Assembly (NCBI GenBank): GCA_044463125.1
Contig: JBIQMS010000010.1
Span: forward strand, 1-64,000
Direction of reading: 5' to 3'
Length of the DNA: 64,000 bases
DNA from: CAYMZZ01 sp044463125
GTDB lineage: Bacteria > Bacteroidota > Bacteroidia > Chitinophagales > Chitinophagaceae
Numbering within the stretch: position 1 is the stretch's first letter; every line of letters starts with the position of its first letter. This document shows, piece after piece, positions 31,549 to 40,799 of the stretch. The notes below the pieces were generated by a model that was given only the letters and a program-made list of their open reading frames with translations, was not told where the DNA came from and searched no databases. Position numbers and translations under genes: made by a program.

Positions 31549-31577
31549 AAAAAAACCCGCCAGATGGCGGGTTTTTT
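31549..31577 (+). terminator. Rho-independent terminator of the ATP synthase operon
   Basis: Stem CCCGCC / GGCGGG with loop AGAT, flanked by A-run and six T, extending the pairing to 12 bp. It directly follows the atpA stop. Confidence 0.93.
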
Positions 31578-32204
31578 GTTTAAAGTTTAGGGTTTAGGGT
31601 TTAAGGTTTCTGGGTTTAAGGTTTGTTGTTTATGTATAAAGCAATAATCCTGTTTCAGATAAAGCTGTTCAATATTTCAACCTATCGTCGCGCCCGCCGC
31701 GGCGGGTGCGACGATAGGTTTAGAGATGATAAAGGCAGCCAATTCTCTAAAAACCTGTCCATCTCCCACTACTAACCATCAACATTTTAGCACTTTCACA
31801 AATCATCGAATAAACAAACCTGCCTGCCGGCAGGCAGGTCCCCAAATCCCCAAATTCCCAAATCCTCAAATAGGTATTCTCCCCCGTACTTCTCCCATTT
31901 CTCTCCATCCATGCAATTAATGTTGCTTTCGTTATAGATTGATAATCAGTGATCATCGTAAAAATACTACAGAAAATACGGTATTTTTTACGAAAAAATG
32001 CGTGAAAAACTTGCACCGGTAAATACGTCGTATTATTTTAGCTCCTGAATCCGTAACAACCCTAAAGAAAGTTTGAAATAATCCGATCCTGAATTGACCA
32101 AAAACCCCGTAATAGTACGGGAGCGATTCACGGAAATTCATTCATTCTTTAAGGATCCGATCCAGAAGACCAGCATTAGAACCCGAACCCTTAAAGAAAA
32201 CGAA
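31578..32204. other. Gene-free 630-bp stretch with several palindromes
   Basis: Contents: TTTAGGGTTTAGGGTTTAAGG words (31583-31622); a TATCGTCGC...GCGACGATA palindrome around CCCGCCGCGGCGGG (about 31682-31717); the 22-bp perfect palindrome ACCTGCCTGC/GCAGGCAGGT (31818-31839), a word common in Bacteroidota genomes; an inverted repeat GTAAAAATAC / GTATTTTTTAC (about 31958-31992); and a small hairpin CCCGTA/TACGGG (32105-32120) in the leader of the next gene. No coding frame is supported. Confidence 0.7.
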
Positions 32205-33527
32205 ATGAAAACATTTTTACCCGTACCCCAGTCTCTCAAGCGCACCCTGCTGGCAGGCGCTACCCTTTTTACAAGCCTTTTCAGTTTTGCACAATCAGGA
32301 AACACCGTTCCTGAACTGGTATTCAAGAATCCTTCTTTGGAATCAGGCAGTGCCGGCAGCGACAACGCTGTTTATCGCTTTCCCAATGTTACTAACAATG
32401 TTGATGCCCTGGTAACCATAATCGGTCGTTCTTCGAACCGTGTGCGTATCGATGATATCGATATGGACAATACCGGCCACCAGAATGCCTTTCAGCCTCA
32501 GATTTCTTACAACCGTGGCGATGCCGGTACCTACACAAGTTGGTGGATGGATTTTGACATCCGCTTTGTAGTGGAAGGTACCAACACGGCTGTTGCAGTA
32601 AGTAAGTTCGACGTAACCGCCCTCGATATTGATGGTGATGGACGCAGCCTGCGCGAGAGCGTTTCTTTCCACAATGCCACTTCTTATACCGTGGAGCAGA
32701 ATTCATTGCTTTCGATCACCAACTTACTGACCAACCTGCTTGGCGCACTGATCCCCGGCCGCCAGTTTGATGGTCCCACGACGAACTTTACGAATATTGA
32801 TGTAACCGCAACGGGTGTTATGACCACCCTGCGTTATGATAACAAGAGCTGGTTTCGCATGCGCGCCGGCGGTAGCACGGGCAACCGTTCTTCCAGCGTA
32901 GCCGACCGTATGTATTCTTTCTGGTTCCGCGGCTTCGAATACAATGCCCCGGTTCAATCAACACTGCCCGTGAAGCTGGCTTCTTTCACCGCCAACCTCA
33001 ACAACAATAAGGTTGACCTGAAATGGGCTACTTCCATGGAAAAAAATGTGAGCCATTTTGAAGTGGAGCGTAGCCTCGATGGCCGCGACTACAGCAGCAT
33101 CGGCGTGGTGTTTGCCTATGGCAACAGCGACGAAACCCGCAACTATAGCTTTGTAGACAACAACATCAATACCAGCCGTCAGGGTGTAATTTACTACCGA
33201 CTTCGCTCGGTTGATATTGATACCAAGGCTGAGTATTCACAAGTGCGCATGATTCATATCGGTAAGCAGGGCCAGAGCAGCCTTTCGGTACTCACTTATC
33301 CCAACCCCGCTACCAATCAGGTAAGCGTAACCGTACCTGCCAACTGGCAGGGCAAAGATATCCGCTACGAAATTTATGGCCAGAATGGTCAATTGATGCT
33401 GAGCCGCCAGGCAGGTGCCGCCAGCCAAACCGAGTCTTTCGATATCAACAGCCTGTCGCGTGGCTACTATATCCTGCGCGTACATTGCGAAGGCGAAACG
33501 GCTCAACAGAAGATAATCAAGCAATAA
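32205..33527 (+). CDS. Exported protein with a type IX secretion (type A) C-terminal sorting domain
   Basis: 440 residues from ATG 32205. The signal peptide ends in FSFAQS; an unrecognised N-terminal region of about 250 residues follows. Next comes an FN3-like segment (LPVKLASFTANLNNNKVDLKWATSMEKN with FEVERSLDGRDY), and a final sorting domain (TYPNPATNQVSVTVP, then YEIYGQNGQLM and SRGYYILRV). The sorting domain directs export through the T9SS and surface attachment. The frame extends to 32094, but those residues do not look like protein. It ends in a terminator at 33551. Confidence 0.88.
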   Translation: MKTFLPVPQSLKRTLLAGATLFTSLFSFAQSGNTVPELVFKNPSLESGSAGSDNAVYRFPNVTNNVDALVTIIGRSSNRVRIDDIDMDNTGHQNAFQPQISYNRGDAGTYTSWWMDFDIRFVVEGTNTAVAVSKFDVTALDIDGDGRSLRESVSFHNATSYTVEQNSLLSITNLLTNLLGALIPGRQFDGPTTNFTNIDVTATGVMTTLRYDNKSWFRMRAGGSTGNRSSSVADRMYSFWFRGFEYNAPVQSTLPVKLASFTANLNNNKVDLKWATSMEKNVSHFEVERSLDGRDYSSIGVVFAYGNSDETRNYSFVDNNINTSRQGVIYYRLRSVDIDTKAEYSQVRMIHIGKQGQSSLSVLTYPNPATNQVSVTVPANWQGKDIRYEIYGQNGQLMLSRQAGAASQTESFDINSLSRGYYILRVHCEGETAQQKIIKQ

Positions 33528-33550
33528 TCGATGTTTTCATACAGGGTTAA

Positions 33551-33580
33551 TAGCCGGGCAGCTCACTGTCCGGCTAATTT
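33551..33580 (+). terminator. Rho-independent terminator
   Basis: TAGCCGG (33551-33557) pairs with CCGGCTA (33570-33576), extended by a CA/TG pair, followed by ATTTTATTTT. It ends the T9SS protein transcript. Confidence 0.8.
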
Positions 33581-33593
33581 TATTTTAAAATAA

Positions 33594-33625
33594 TTTGGTT
33601 TATATCATAAACTACTTTACGTTTG
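33594..33625 (+). promoter_or_regulatory. Canonical Bacteroidota promoter of the second TonB receptor
   Basis: TTTG (33594-33597), 20-bp spacer, TACGTTTG (33618-33625). Both elements match the -33/-7 consensus fully. It predicts a leader of about 15 nt to ATG 33647. It has no 11-bp box array, a useful contrast with the promoter at 7571. Confidence 0.8.
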
Positions 33626-33646
33626 CATAGCAATCAGCCAAAAACC

Positions 33647-35911
33647 ATGAACCTTATTCTAAAACCGGTATTATTCCTGTTGTCGCTGTGGGTGGCCGGA
33701 CCCTTGTTAGCGCAGGGCACCCGCATCAGCGGCAAAGTGGTAAATGCGAAATCGAAGCCCGTTTACGGGGTAAGCATTAGCATTAAAGACAGCTACGATG
33801 GCGCCACCAGCGACAGCATGGGCCGGTATAGTTTTTCCAGTCTCGATAAGGGTAAGCAAATCCTGCAGGCATCTGCCGTTGGCTTCCGCCCTTTTTCACT
33901 GGAAGTTGAGTTGAAGGGTCAGCCCCTGGAAATCGATATCCAGTTGAAAGAAGAAGTAACGGAGATGCAGGCAGTTTTGATTTCGGCCGGCACTTTTGAA
34001 GCCAGCGACCGTAAGAGGGCCACCGCCTTCCTGGAGCCGCTGGATATTGTGACCACCGCCAGCGCCAACGGTGATATCACCGGCGCACTCAAAACATTAC
34101 CGGGCGCGCAGCAGGTGGGTGAAAGTGAAGGCCTGTTCGTAAGAGGGGGTACTGCTGCCGAAACCAAGACCTTTATTGATGGTACCCTGGTGAATAATTT
34201 CTTCTATAGTAGTGTACCTAATATCGCGCAGTTTAGTCGTTTCTCCCCCTTCATTTTCAAAGGAACCGTTTTCAGTACGGGTGGGTACAGCGCTTTGTAT
34301 GGACAGGCATTGTCGTCGGCGCTAATACTCGAGAGTATTGACCTGCCTGAGCAGAGTTCCGGCAATGTGGGCATCAGTGTGCTGAGTGCCGCAGCGGGTT
34401 ATCAGCACCTTTCCGATAATAAGCGCTCCTCCTTTGGCGCCAATTATAATTATACCAACCTGGCACCGGCATTTGCGGTGATCAAGCAGCGGCAGGATTA
34501 CGATAAAGTACCGAGCTTTCATACCGGCGATGCCAATTTCCGGATCAAGACATCCAATACGGGCATTGTGAAATACTATGGGTATTTCAGTACCAATAAG
34601 CTCGACTTTACTCAACCCAGTATCGACTCCCTGGGCTATTATGATCGATTTGCTTTGAACAATACCAACCATTATCATAATCTTTCCTGGCGCGAGAGTT
34701 TGGGAAATCGCTGGAAAATGCAGGCGGGTGTTTCCTATACCTTCAACAAGGACCGGATCAGGAGCAATATGAAGAATGAAGAGAAGGAAGATGAATTGGT
34801 GGCGGGTTTGGAAGGAAAGGAATTTTCATTGAACGCCACAGGTAATTATTTCAACGCCAAGCTGGTGATGGAAAGAAGGCTGCGTGGGCTTAGTGCCATT
34901 CGCTTTGGCGGTGAATATAACCAGGCGCGCGAACGCTTTACCTATCGCGATTTTAATGATCAGTCCTATCCCGGTCGCATTTCGGAATGGATTGGTTCCG
35001 GCTTTGCTGAGGCCGACATCTATGTCACAAATGCGTTGGCGGCCAAAGTGGGGCTTCGCTATGAGCATGCCAGTATTCTGAATCGGAATAATCTGGCGCC
35101 ACGGCTTTCACTGGCCTATAAGTTGGGCAAGGGCACACAGGCTTCCCTGGCTTATGGCGTATTCTATCAAAACCCCGAACGCCGCTACCTGCCCTCGCCC
35201 TATCAGCTCGATTTTATGAAGGCCACGCATTACATAGCGCAGTTTATGCGTTCCGTGAGCCAGCAGACATTCCGCGCCGAAATATTTTACAAGAAATATC
35301 ACGATCTGGTGAAATCCGACTTTGTGAACTTCAGGGAAACCGCCATCAACAACAATGGATTTGGTGACGCGAAGGGCCTGGAGATATTCTGGCGTGATAA
35401 GAAATCGATCACCAATCTCGATTACTGGATTTCCTACTCTTACCTCGATACCAAAAGGGATTTTCTCACTTTCCCCACGGCCATCACGCCCAATTTCGCG
35501 GCCAGACATACCGGTTCTGTGGTGGTCAAGAAATTTGTACAGAAGCTGAAGATGAACCTGAATACCGCTTATAATTTCGCGAGCGGCCGACCTTATTACA
35601 ATATTGTGTACGACAATAATACAAACAAGTATGAGTTTGCCGACCGGGGTAGGGTACCGGCATATCACAATGTAAGTTTTGCGATCAACTACCTGCCTTT
35701 CATTGGTAAGCAAAATCCGAAGTCTTATGCCGTGTGGGTATTGCAGGTAAGTAATATTTTCAACCTGAAGCAGGTGTATGGCTATCAGTATTCGATGAAC
35801 GGCATGCGCCGGCAGGAGATTACGCCCACATCGCGCATGTTTGTGTTCCTTGGTTGCTTTATCAGTTTTGGCATAGACCGCAGCGACGAAGTGATGAACA
35901 ACGCGCTATAA
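33647..35911 (+). CDS. TonB-dependent receptor with carboxypeptidase-regulatory-like domain
   Basis: 754 residues from ATG 33647. The signal peptide ends in GPLLAQ, then a peptidase-regulatory domain (TRISGKVVNAKSKPVYGVSISI). The plug contains GALKTLPGAQQVGESEGLFVRGG, and a barrel ends with an aromatic strand. Shorter than SusC proteins and closer to the siderophore/vitamin receptor size class. No substrate can be read from it. It heads a plus-strand run with a TPR-like exported protein and membrane proteins, 53 bp before the next gene. Confidence 0.92.
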   Translation: MNLILKPVLFLLSLWVAGPLLAQGTRISGKVVNAKSKPVYGVSISIKDSYDGATSDSMGRYSFSSLDKGKQILQASAVGFRPFSLEVELKGQPLEIDIQLKEEVTEMQAVLISAGTFEASDRKRATAFLEPLDIVTTASANGDITGALKTLPGAQQVGESEGLFVRGGTAAETKTFIDGTLVNNFFYSSVPNIAQFSRFSPFIFKGTVFSTGGYSALYGQALSSALILESIDLPEQSSGNVGISVLSAAAGYQHLSDNKRSSFGANYNYTNLAPAFAVIKQRQDYDKVPSFHTGDANFRIKTSNTGIVKYYGYFSTNKLDFTQPSIDSLGYYDRFALNNTNHYHNLSWRESLGNRWKMQAGVSYTFNKDRIRSNMKNEEKEDELVAGLEGKEFSLNATGNYFNAKLVMERRLRGLSAIRFGGEYNQARERFTYRDFNDQSYPGRISEWIGSGFAEADIYVTNALAAKVGLRYEHASILNRNNLAPRLSLAYKLGKGTQASLAYGVFYQNPERRYLPSPYQLDFMKATHYIAQFMRSVSQQTFRAEIFYKKYHDLVKSDFVNFRETAINNNGFGDAKGLEIFWRDKKSITNLDYWISYSYLDTKRDFLTFPTAITPNFAARHTGSVVVKKFVQKLKMNLNTAYNFASGRPYYNIVYDNNTNKYEFADRGRVPAYHNVSFAINYLPFIGKQNPKSYAVWVLQVSNIFNLKQVYGYQYSMNGMRRQEITPTSRMFVFLGCFISFGIDRSDEVMNNAL

Positions 35912-35964
35912 ACAAATTCAAATAAAACCTTAAACCTTAAACTCTCAACTTTAAACTCCTGAAC

Positions 35965-36612
35965 ATGAAGAAGACCTTTTTTCTAAGCATTCTGCTCGGC
36001 ATGAGCCTGCTTTCATTCGCGCAAAGCGAAAGATACCAGAAGGCCATGGAGCAACATGTACCGTCTGTGGATACCGCTCTGTCGCCTGATGCATTGCTCA
36101 ACCTGGCCAATACTTTCCAGCGAATTGCGGAAGCGGAAAAAGACCAGTGGCTGCCCTATTATTATGCGGCGCTTTGCCAGGTAACGCGCGCTTATATGAT
36201 AGGTGGGGAAACGCCAGCGGCTTCCGTTACCGATCCCATTGCCGATGTCGCCAGCCAGTTGCTCACAAAGGCTGAAGCGCTGAGTGGCGAAAATTCGGAA
36301 GTGTATTGCATAAGTAAAATGATCGCCTCCCTGCGGATGATGCCCGACCCCATGAACCGTTATATGACTTATGGCCCAATAGCAGCACAAGCTCTTGAGC
36401 AAGCGAAGAAACTGGATCCCGAAAACCCGCGCGTTTACATGCTCGAAGCACAGGATAAGTTTTATACGCCGGAGCAGTATGGCGGCAGCAAGACTGAAGC
36501 GAAGACTTTATTCGAAACCGCTAAGGCAAAAATGGAAACGCATAAGCCCGCTTCTTCCATTCACCCAAGCTGGGGCCGCATGACCATCGACTATTTTTTA
36601 AGCCAGTTTTGA
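35965..36612 (+). CDS. Exported helical (TPR-like) protein
   Basis: 215 residues. Signal peptide MKKTFFLSILLGMSLLSFAQ, then helical segments with TPR character (LLNLANTFQRIAEAEKDQWLPYYYAALC; ALEQAKKLDPENPRVYMLEAQ). Probably periplasmic and protein-binding; no enzymatic motif. Eight bp separate its stop from the next start, so it belongs to the operon 35965-38176, and probably to the receptor transcript. Confidence 0.8.
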   Translation: MKKTFFLSILLGMSLLSFAQSERYQKAMEQHVPSVDTALSPDALLNLANTFQRIAEAEKDQWLPYYYAALCQVTRAYMIGGETPAASVTDPIADVASQLLTKAEALSGENSEVYCISKMIASLRMMPDPMNRYMTYGPIAAQALEQAKKLDPENPRVYMLEAQDKFYTPEQYGGSKTEAKTLFETAKAKMETHKPASSIHPSWGRMTIDYFLSQF

Positions 36613-36620
36613 TATTTTAT

Positions 36621-37196
36621 ATGGAAACAACACACACAGCGGAAGAAAACCTGCGGTTGATCCGCAATATGATTGACAAAGCCAAGACCGATATGTCGGG
36701 CCGTGCCGGTCACTTCCTGGTCTGGGGCTGGCTTACCTTTATCGCCTGTAGTGCTCAATTTGTACTCAAGCATTTTTTGGCATACCCCAGGCATTACCTG
36801 GTATGGTTGCTGATGGTAATCGGTATTGTTTACAGCAATATCGTTTTTGCAAAGGATGCGAAAAAGGCGAAAGTAAGAAGCTATGTGGGGGATAGTATGA
36901 TGTCGCTTTGGTTGGGTATGGGCATCAGCTATCTGGTGCTTAGCATTGTACTCACCAAGGTTGGATGGGGTGGAACGGTGTATCCTTTTTTCATTATTCT
37001 CTACGCATTGGGTACATTTGTGAGTGGGTTTATCCTGCGATTCCGCCCATTGATCATTGGCGGTTCCTTATCCTGGATACTGGCCATTGTTGCCGTGTTC
37101 CTTTCCTACGATTATCAGATATTGATGGCGGCGTTGGCCATCCTGATTAGTTATATTATACCTGCGCATATGTTGCAGGCAAGGAAAACTGTTTGA
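36621..37196 (+). CDS. Integral membrane protein, paralogue of the next gene
   Basis: 191 residues from ATG 36621. The N-terminal cytoplasmic segment ENLRLIRNMIDKAKTDM is followed by five or six hydrophobic helices (first WGWLTFIACSAQFVLKHFL). The layout and the start (RxxIxxMIxKAK) are shared with the 37213 protein, indicating duplication. Function unknown. The winged-helix regulator at 37877 closes the operon. Confidence 0.75.
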   Translation: METTHTAEENLRLIRNMIDKAKTDMSGRAGHFLVWGWLTFIACSAQFVLKHFLAYPRHYLVWLLMVIGIVYSNIVFAKDAKKAKVRSYVGDSMMSLWLGMGISYLVLSIVLTKVGWGGTVYPFFIILYALGTFVSGFILRFRPLIIGGSLSWILAIVAVFLSYDYQILMAALAILISYIIPAHMLQARKTV

Positions 37197-37212
37197 ACCT
37201 AACCGATCCGTT

Positions 37213-37884
37213 ATGACCGATCATGAACAACCCCTGGACGAACGCCAAAGCCTGGCGCTGATCACCTCCATGATCCATAAGGCGAAAGATGTGTACCACG
37301 ATACCGGCATTTCCGGTATCCTCTGGGGATCGGTGATTGCCATTTGCTCGCTGGTGAAGCTTTCGGAAATCCATTTCAATTACCGGCTGCCCTTCGATAT
37401 TTACCTGCTCAGCTTTGTGGCCGTGGTTCCGCAGGTGATCATTTCCATTCGCGAGAAAAGAAGCCAGCGGGTAAAAAATTACGATGACCGGTTTTTCGAC
37501 TATCTCTGGCTCTCCTTTGGCATCTGTATTTTTCTGCTCATACTGCTGATCAATATGGTGTTTCGTAGCTGGGGACCCGTAGCTATCGAATATCGGGAGC
37601 TCACCGGCCACGCATCACCTTTTCAGTTTAGTGAATACATTCAGTCGCTATTTCTGTTGATTTATGGTTTCCCCACTTTTGTTACGGGTGCCACCTGCAA
37701 ATTTAAACCCATGTTCTGGGGTGGCTTAATCTGCTGGGCCTTCGCGGTGCTGGCCATGTTTACCAGTCTTAAAATTGATTTGCTGCTGGTGGCACTGGCA
37801 GCCATTATTGCCTGGCTCATTCCGGGCATACTGGCGGAACGTGAATACCGAAAAGCGAAAAGAATGGAAGCCGCCCATGTTTAA
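37213..37884 (+). CDS. Integral membrane protein, paralogue of the previous gene
   Basis: 223 residues. The N-terminus DERQSLALITSMIHKAKDVYHD aligns with RNMIDKAKTDM of the 36621 protein; five or six transmembrane helices follow (GILWGSVIAICSLVKL and others). Unknown function. The last codons overlap the start of the winged-helix gene by 8 bp, implying coupled translation and perhaps a regulator-target relation. Confidence 0.76.
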   Translation: MTDHEQPLDERQSLALITSMIHKAKDVYHDTGISGILWGSVIAICSLVKLSEIHFNYRLPFDIYLLSFVAVVPQVIISIREKRSQRVKNYDDRFFDYLWLSFGICIFLLILLINMVFRSWGPVAIEYRELTGHASPFQFSEYIQSLFLLIYGFPTFVTGATCKFKPMFWGGLICWAFAVLAMFTSLKIDLLLVALAAIIAWLIPGILAEREYRKAKRMEAAHV

Positions 37885-38176
37885 AGACCTGGATCCCATA
37901 TTACATTCGCAGCTTCGGCTGGCGATTATCTCCCTACTCATCAGCGTGAAGGAGGCGGAGTTCACTTTCCTCAAGGAGAAGACCAATGCAACGGCCGGCA
38001 ACCTGAGCGTGCAGATTCAGAAACTCAAAGACGCAGGATATATTGAGGTGATAAAACAGTTTAAGGACAATTATCCGCAAACCACCTGTCATATCACCAA
38101 GGAAGGTATTCAGGCATTTGAACAATATGTGAAAGCGCTGCAATCTTACCTGGGAGCCGGAAAACCGCAAAGTTGA
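37877..38176 (+). CDS. Winged-helix transcriptional regulator (HTH_34 / MarR-like)
   Basis: 99 residues: MFKDLDPILHSQLRLAIISLL, then FTFLKEKTNATAGNLSVQIQKLKDAGYIEV as helix-turn-helix and recognition helix, wing YPQTTCHITKEGIQAFEQYVKAL. This is the compact winged-helix type common beside membrane proteins in Bacteroidota. The start at 37877 is set by the overlap with the previous stop; the frame upstream is antisense-like. Probably autoregulates the operon. Confidence 0.88.
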   Translation: MFKDLDPILHSQLRLAIISLLISVKEAEFTFLKEKTNATAGNLSVQIQKLKDAGYIEVIKQFKDNYPQTTCHITKEGIQAFEQYVKALQSYLGAGKPQS

Positions 38177-38197
38177 GCAGGGTTGTCGTAAAAAATA

Positions 38198-38230
38198 ACG
38201 GTCCTTTAGAAAAAGGACCGTCTCTCTTTT
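38198..38230 (+). terminator. Rho-independent terminator
   Basis: ACGGTCCTTT / AAAGGACCGT stem with a short AGAA loop, then CTCTCTTTTT. It ends the operon 35965-38176. Confidence 0.9.
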
Positions 38231-38312
38231 TGGAACTCTAAGTGTATAAATGATCAACAAGGATCACCCCTCTGATTGATAAACAAGTTTGTTGGGCAGC
38301 GAGAAAGTTTCG

Positions 38313-38768
38313 TCAGGATTTCTCTCTCTTTTCGCCTGCCATGCGAACTACCGGTGAATAAACCACCGATTTGTCTTTTTTAACAATGATAATGCGGTAA
38401 TAGGCTTTCTTACCTGAAAACGTTTCGTAAAAACGGTATTGATCCACATCTACCAGGTCGGACCCAAATACCAGGCCGGCCATTTCAAATTTCTTTCCAT
38501 TATGGCTTCTTTGAACAATCAACCTGTCGGCCAATTCATTATGGCTGACATTCCAGGTAAGTTCCACTCTGTTGTCCTTACGAATACAGGCAATCTGCGA
38601 AAATGCAATGCTGCTGTCGGGCGGGCTAACCGTGATTCCGGGAAAATAAACAGTCCGGTCACCGGCCTCCGCTGATGTATGAAGCGAAAGCGTGAAAGCG
38701 CTCATGAAAATACAGGTAAGGATTAGGTGCATGCCCAATATTGTTTTAGTTTTCAGACGTTTCTGCAA
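38313..38768 (-). CDS. Small exported protein, single FN3-like domain
   Basis: 151 residues. Basic N-terminus, hydrophobic LILTCIFMSAFTLSL signal, cleavage near TSAEA. The rest is one beta-sandwich-like domain (VELTWNVSHNELADRLIVQRSHNGKKFE, then AYYRIIIVKKDKSVVYS), the same fold pattern that precedes sorting domains in T9SS cargo such as the 32205 protein, but with no sorting domain attached. The start is TTG 38768; an ATG at 38732 would lose the basic n-region. Confidence 0.68.
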   Translation of the reverse strand: MQKRLKTKTILGMHLILTCIFMSAFTLSLHTSAEAGDRTVYFPGITVSPPDSSIAFSQIACIRKDNRVELTWNVSHNELADRLIVQRSHNGKKFEMAGLVFGSDLVDVDQYRFYETFSGKKAYYRIIIVKKDKSVVYSPVVRMAGEKREKS

Positions 38769-38961
38769 AGCAATATTGGAGATGCCGGTTAAGTGGCCCT
38801 GCGGAATTCCTCAATCGTAGTTTTACGTAAAACTCCGATGATTTATGTGGTTTTCCGCATTGCATAGCAAACGTAATAACTCGTGAACGCAATTGCAAGC
38901 ATTTGGCAAAAAATATTTTTGAATCAAAACAATACATTCATAATCAACGTTAAGTAGGTAT

Positions 38962-38969
38962 TACCTTTA
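38962..38969 (+). promoter_or_regulatory. -7 element of the ABC-2 transporter operon
   Basis: TACCTTTA matches seven of eight positions of TAnnTTTG and lies 16 bp before the ATG at 38985. It overlaps the upstream alternative start, favouring MANIIEV as the N-terminus. Confidence 0.5.
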
Positions 38970-38984
38970 TTGCAAACTGCCACC

Positions 38985-39920
38985 ATGGCCAATATCATTG
39001 AGGTTCGTAATCTTTCGAAGTCCTTTCACGAAATCCAGGCTGTTGACCAGCTCTCATTTTCCGTTCCGGAAGGGGAGATTTATGGGTTCCTGGGTCAGAA
39101 TGGTGCCGGAAAGTCCACCACTATTCGCATGCTGCTTTCGCTCATAAGGCCCAGTGCCGGGGATATTGAAATCATGGGCATGAATCTGCGTACCCATCGG
39201 AAAGAAATTCTGCAGCAGGTGGGCGCGGTGATAGAAAGGCCTGATTTATACAAATACCTCACGGCGTTGGAAAATCTTAAACTCTTTGCTGCCCTGAATG
39301 GCCTGCGATTTACCCGAAAGCAATACCTCGACCAACTGGAGCGCGTAGGACTGGCCGAAAGAGCCGAAAGTAAAGTGCATACCTATTCACAAGGCATGAA
39401 GCAAAGGCTGGGCATAGCTGTGGCGCTGGTACATGATCCAGCGTTGGTGGTACTCGATGAGCCCAGCAATGGCCTCGACCCGCAAGGCATCGCCGATATC
39501 CGCAACCTGATCCTGCACATGAGCCGGCACCTGAAAAAGACAGTACTTGTTTCTTCCCACCTGCTAAGTGAGATGGAACTGATTGCCGACAACCTGCTCA
39601 TCATCGACAAAGGAAAAAAAATTAAGGAAGGCAAAGCGAGGGAACTATTCAACCCCAAAGAAACGGTGGTGGAATTGAAAACAGATGATATCGGCCTTGC
39701 CTGGGAAAAGATCGGTGCTTCCTATTGGGCGCAGACGCGTTTGGATCGCCGCACCGATCGCATTCTGCTCAAGCTGGCTTATGTGGACCTGCCCCGCCTG
39801 GCTCAGGACTTACAGCAAATGCAGATCGCCCTGTATTCCTATCACGCCAAGAATTCTCTGGAAGATTATTTCTTATCACTAACCTCGGCCAATCAGCATG
39901 TGGAATCTTTTACAAATTGA
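38985..39920 (+). CDS. ABC transporter ATP-binding protein (ABC-2 type)
   Basis: 311 residues. Walker A GQNGAGKST (about 37-45), signature YSQGMKQRLG, Walker B VVLDEPSNGLDP, His switch SSHLLSE. A C-terminal domain of about 80 residues is typical of antibiotic/polysaccharide or gliding-type ABC-2 ATPases. It drives the permease encoded by the overlapping next gene (23 bp). The operon also holds a LolA-like protein. Confidence 0.92.
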   Translation: MANIIEVRNLSKSFHEIQAVDQLSFSVPEGEIYGFLGQNGAGKSTTIRMLLSLIRPSAGDIEIMGMNLRTHRKEILQQVGAVIERPDLYKYLTALENLKLFAALNGLRFTRKQYLDQLERVGLAERAESKVHTYSQGMKQRLGIAVALVHDPALVVLDEPSNGLDPQGIADIRNLILHMSRHLKKTVLVSSHLLSEMELIADNLLIIDKGKKIKEGKARELFNPKETVVELKTDDIGLAWEKIGASYWAQTRLDRRTDRILLKLAYVDLPRLAQDLQQMQIALYSYHAKNSLEDYFLSLTSANQHVESFTN

Positions 39921-40788
39921 GCTTTACAAAATATTCAAACGTCCCCGTACCTATATTGCCTTCGGCGCTGTGGCGGCCATTGTTTTGCTGATACAGTTGG
40001 CGCTGAAGTTTGATGGTAAGGCTTATGTGGACCTGCTCTTCAGCAATGTGAATGACACTTTCGATATTTCCGATGAATTGAAGGAAAAAATGCTGAATGG
40101 ATTCCTGATCAGCTTTGTTATCCTTAACACTTTATTGATACAGATGCCCCTGCTGGTGGCCCTGGTGGCGGGCGATTCCATTGCGGGTGAAGCCAATATG
40201 GGTACGCTCAGGCTCGCCATGACCCGACCCGTGAGCCGAACGCGCTATATGCTGGTGAAGTTTCTGGCCAGCGTCATTTATACCATTATGTTGTTGATCT
40301 GGATGGCGATGCTGGCCCTGTTTCTGAGCATGTTGTTGTTTGGAACAAGTGATATGGTAATCCTGCGTAGCCGCGGCATTGAGATTATTTCGGAGTCGGA
40401 TATTCTCTGGCGCTATTTTGCCGCATTTGGTTTTGCTTCGGTGGCGCTTACCACGGTGGCGGCACTGGCCTTCTTGCTCAGTGTATTTGCCGAAAACTCG
40501 ATAGGTCCCATCATCGCCACCATGAGCGTGGTCATCGTGTTTACCATTCTTTCCGAAATGAATATTCCTATTTATGACCGCACCATCAAACCCTATTTGT
40601 TTACTTCGCATATGGTAGCCTGGAAGGGATTTTTCTATATGAAAGCCACGCCGGAAGGTACTACCATCCGTGGTAGCGTGGAAAACCTGCCGGCCATTAT
40701 GCGTAGCATGGGCATTCTGCTCACTTATACCCTGCTTTTTGTGGGCAGCGCCATTTATATTTTCCGTAGAAAAGATATTTTGAGTTAA
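39898..40788 (+). CDS. ABC-2 type permease
   Basis: 296 residues with six hydrophobic segments. It starts MWNLLQIELYKIFKRPRTYIAFG, the usual ABC-2 N-terminus, and contains GDSIAGEANMGTLRLAMTRPVSRTRY, the cytoplasmic coupling-helix region. It pairs with the ATPase encoded immediately upstream. Substrate unknown. Twelve bp (11 untranslated) separate it from the LolA-like gene. Confidence 0.9.
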   Translation: MWNLLQIELYKIFKRPRTYIAFGAVAAIVLLIQLALKFDGKAYVDLLFSNVNDTFDISDELKEKMLNGFLISFVILNTLLIQMPLLVALVAGDSIAGEANMGTLRLAMTRPVSRTRYMLVKFLASVIYTIMLLIWMAMLALFLSMLLFGTSDMVILRSRGIEIISESDILWRYFAAFGFASVALTTVAALAFLLSVFAENSIGPIIATMSVVIVFTILSEMNIPIYDRTIKPYLFTSHMVAWKGFFYMKATPEGTTIRGSVENLPAIMRSMGILLTYTLLFVGSAIYIFRRKDILS

Positions 40789-40799
40789 ATGATTCGTAT

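Noticed and set aside
31583..31630. TTTAGGG-like words as telomeric or chromosome-end sequence
   Set aside because: They occur at many internal intergenic sites as short, inverted, irregular blocks.
31818..31839. 22-bp GC-rich palindrome as a specific operator
   Set aside because: This word is a frequent dispersed palindrome in Bacteroidota genomes by recollection, and it lies far from a promoter here.
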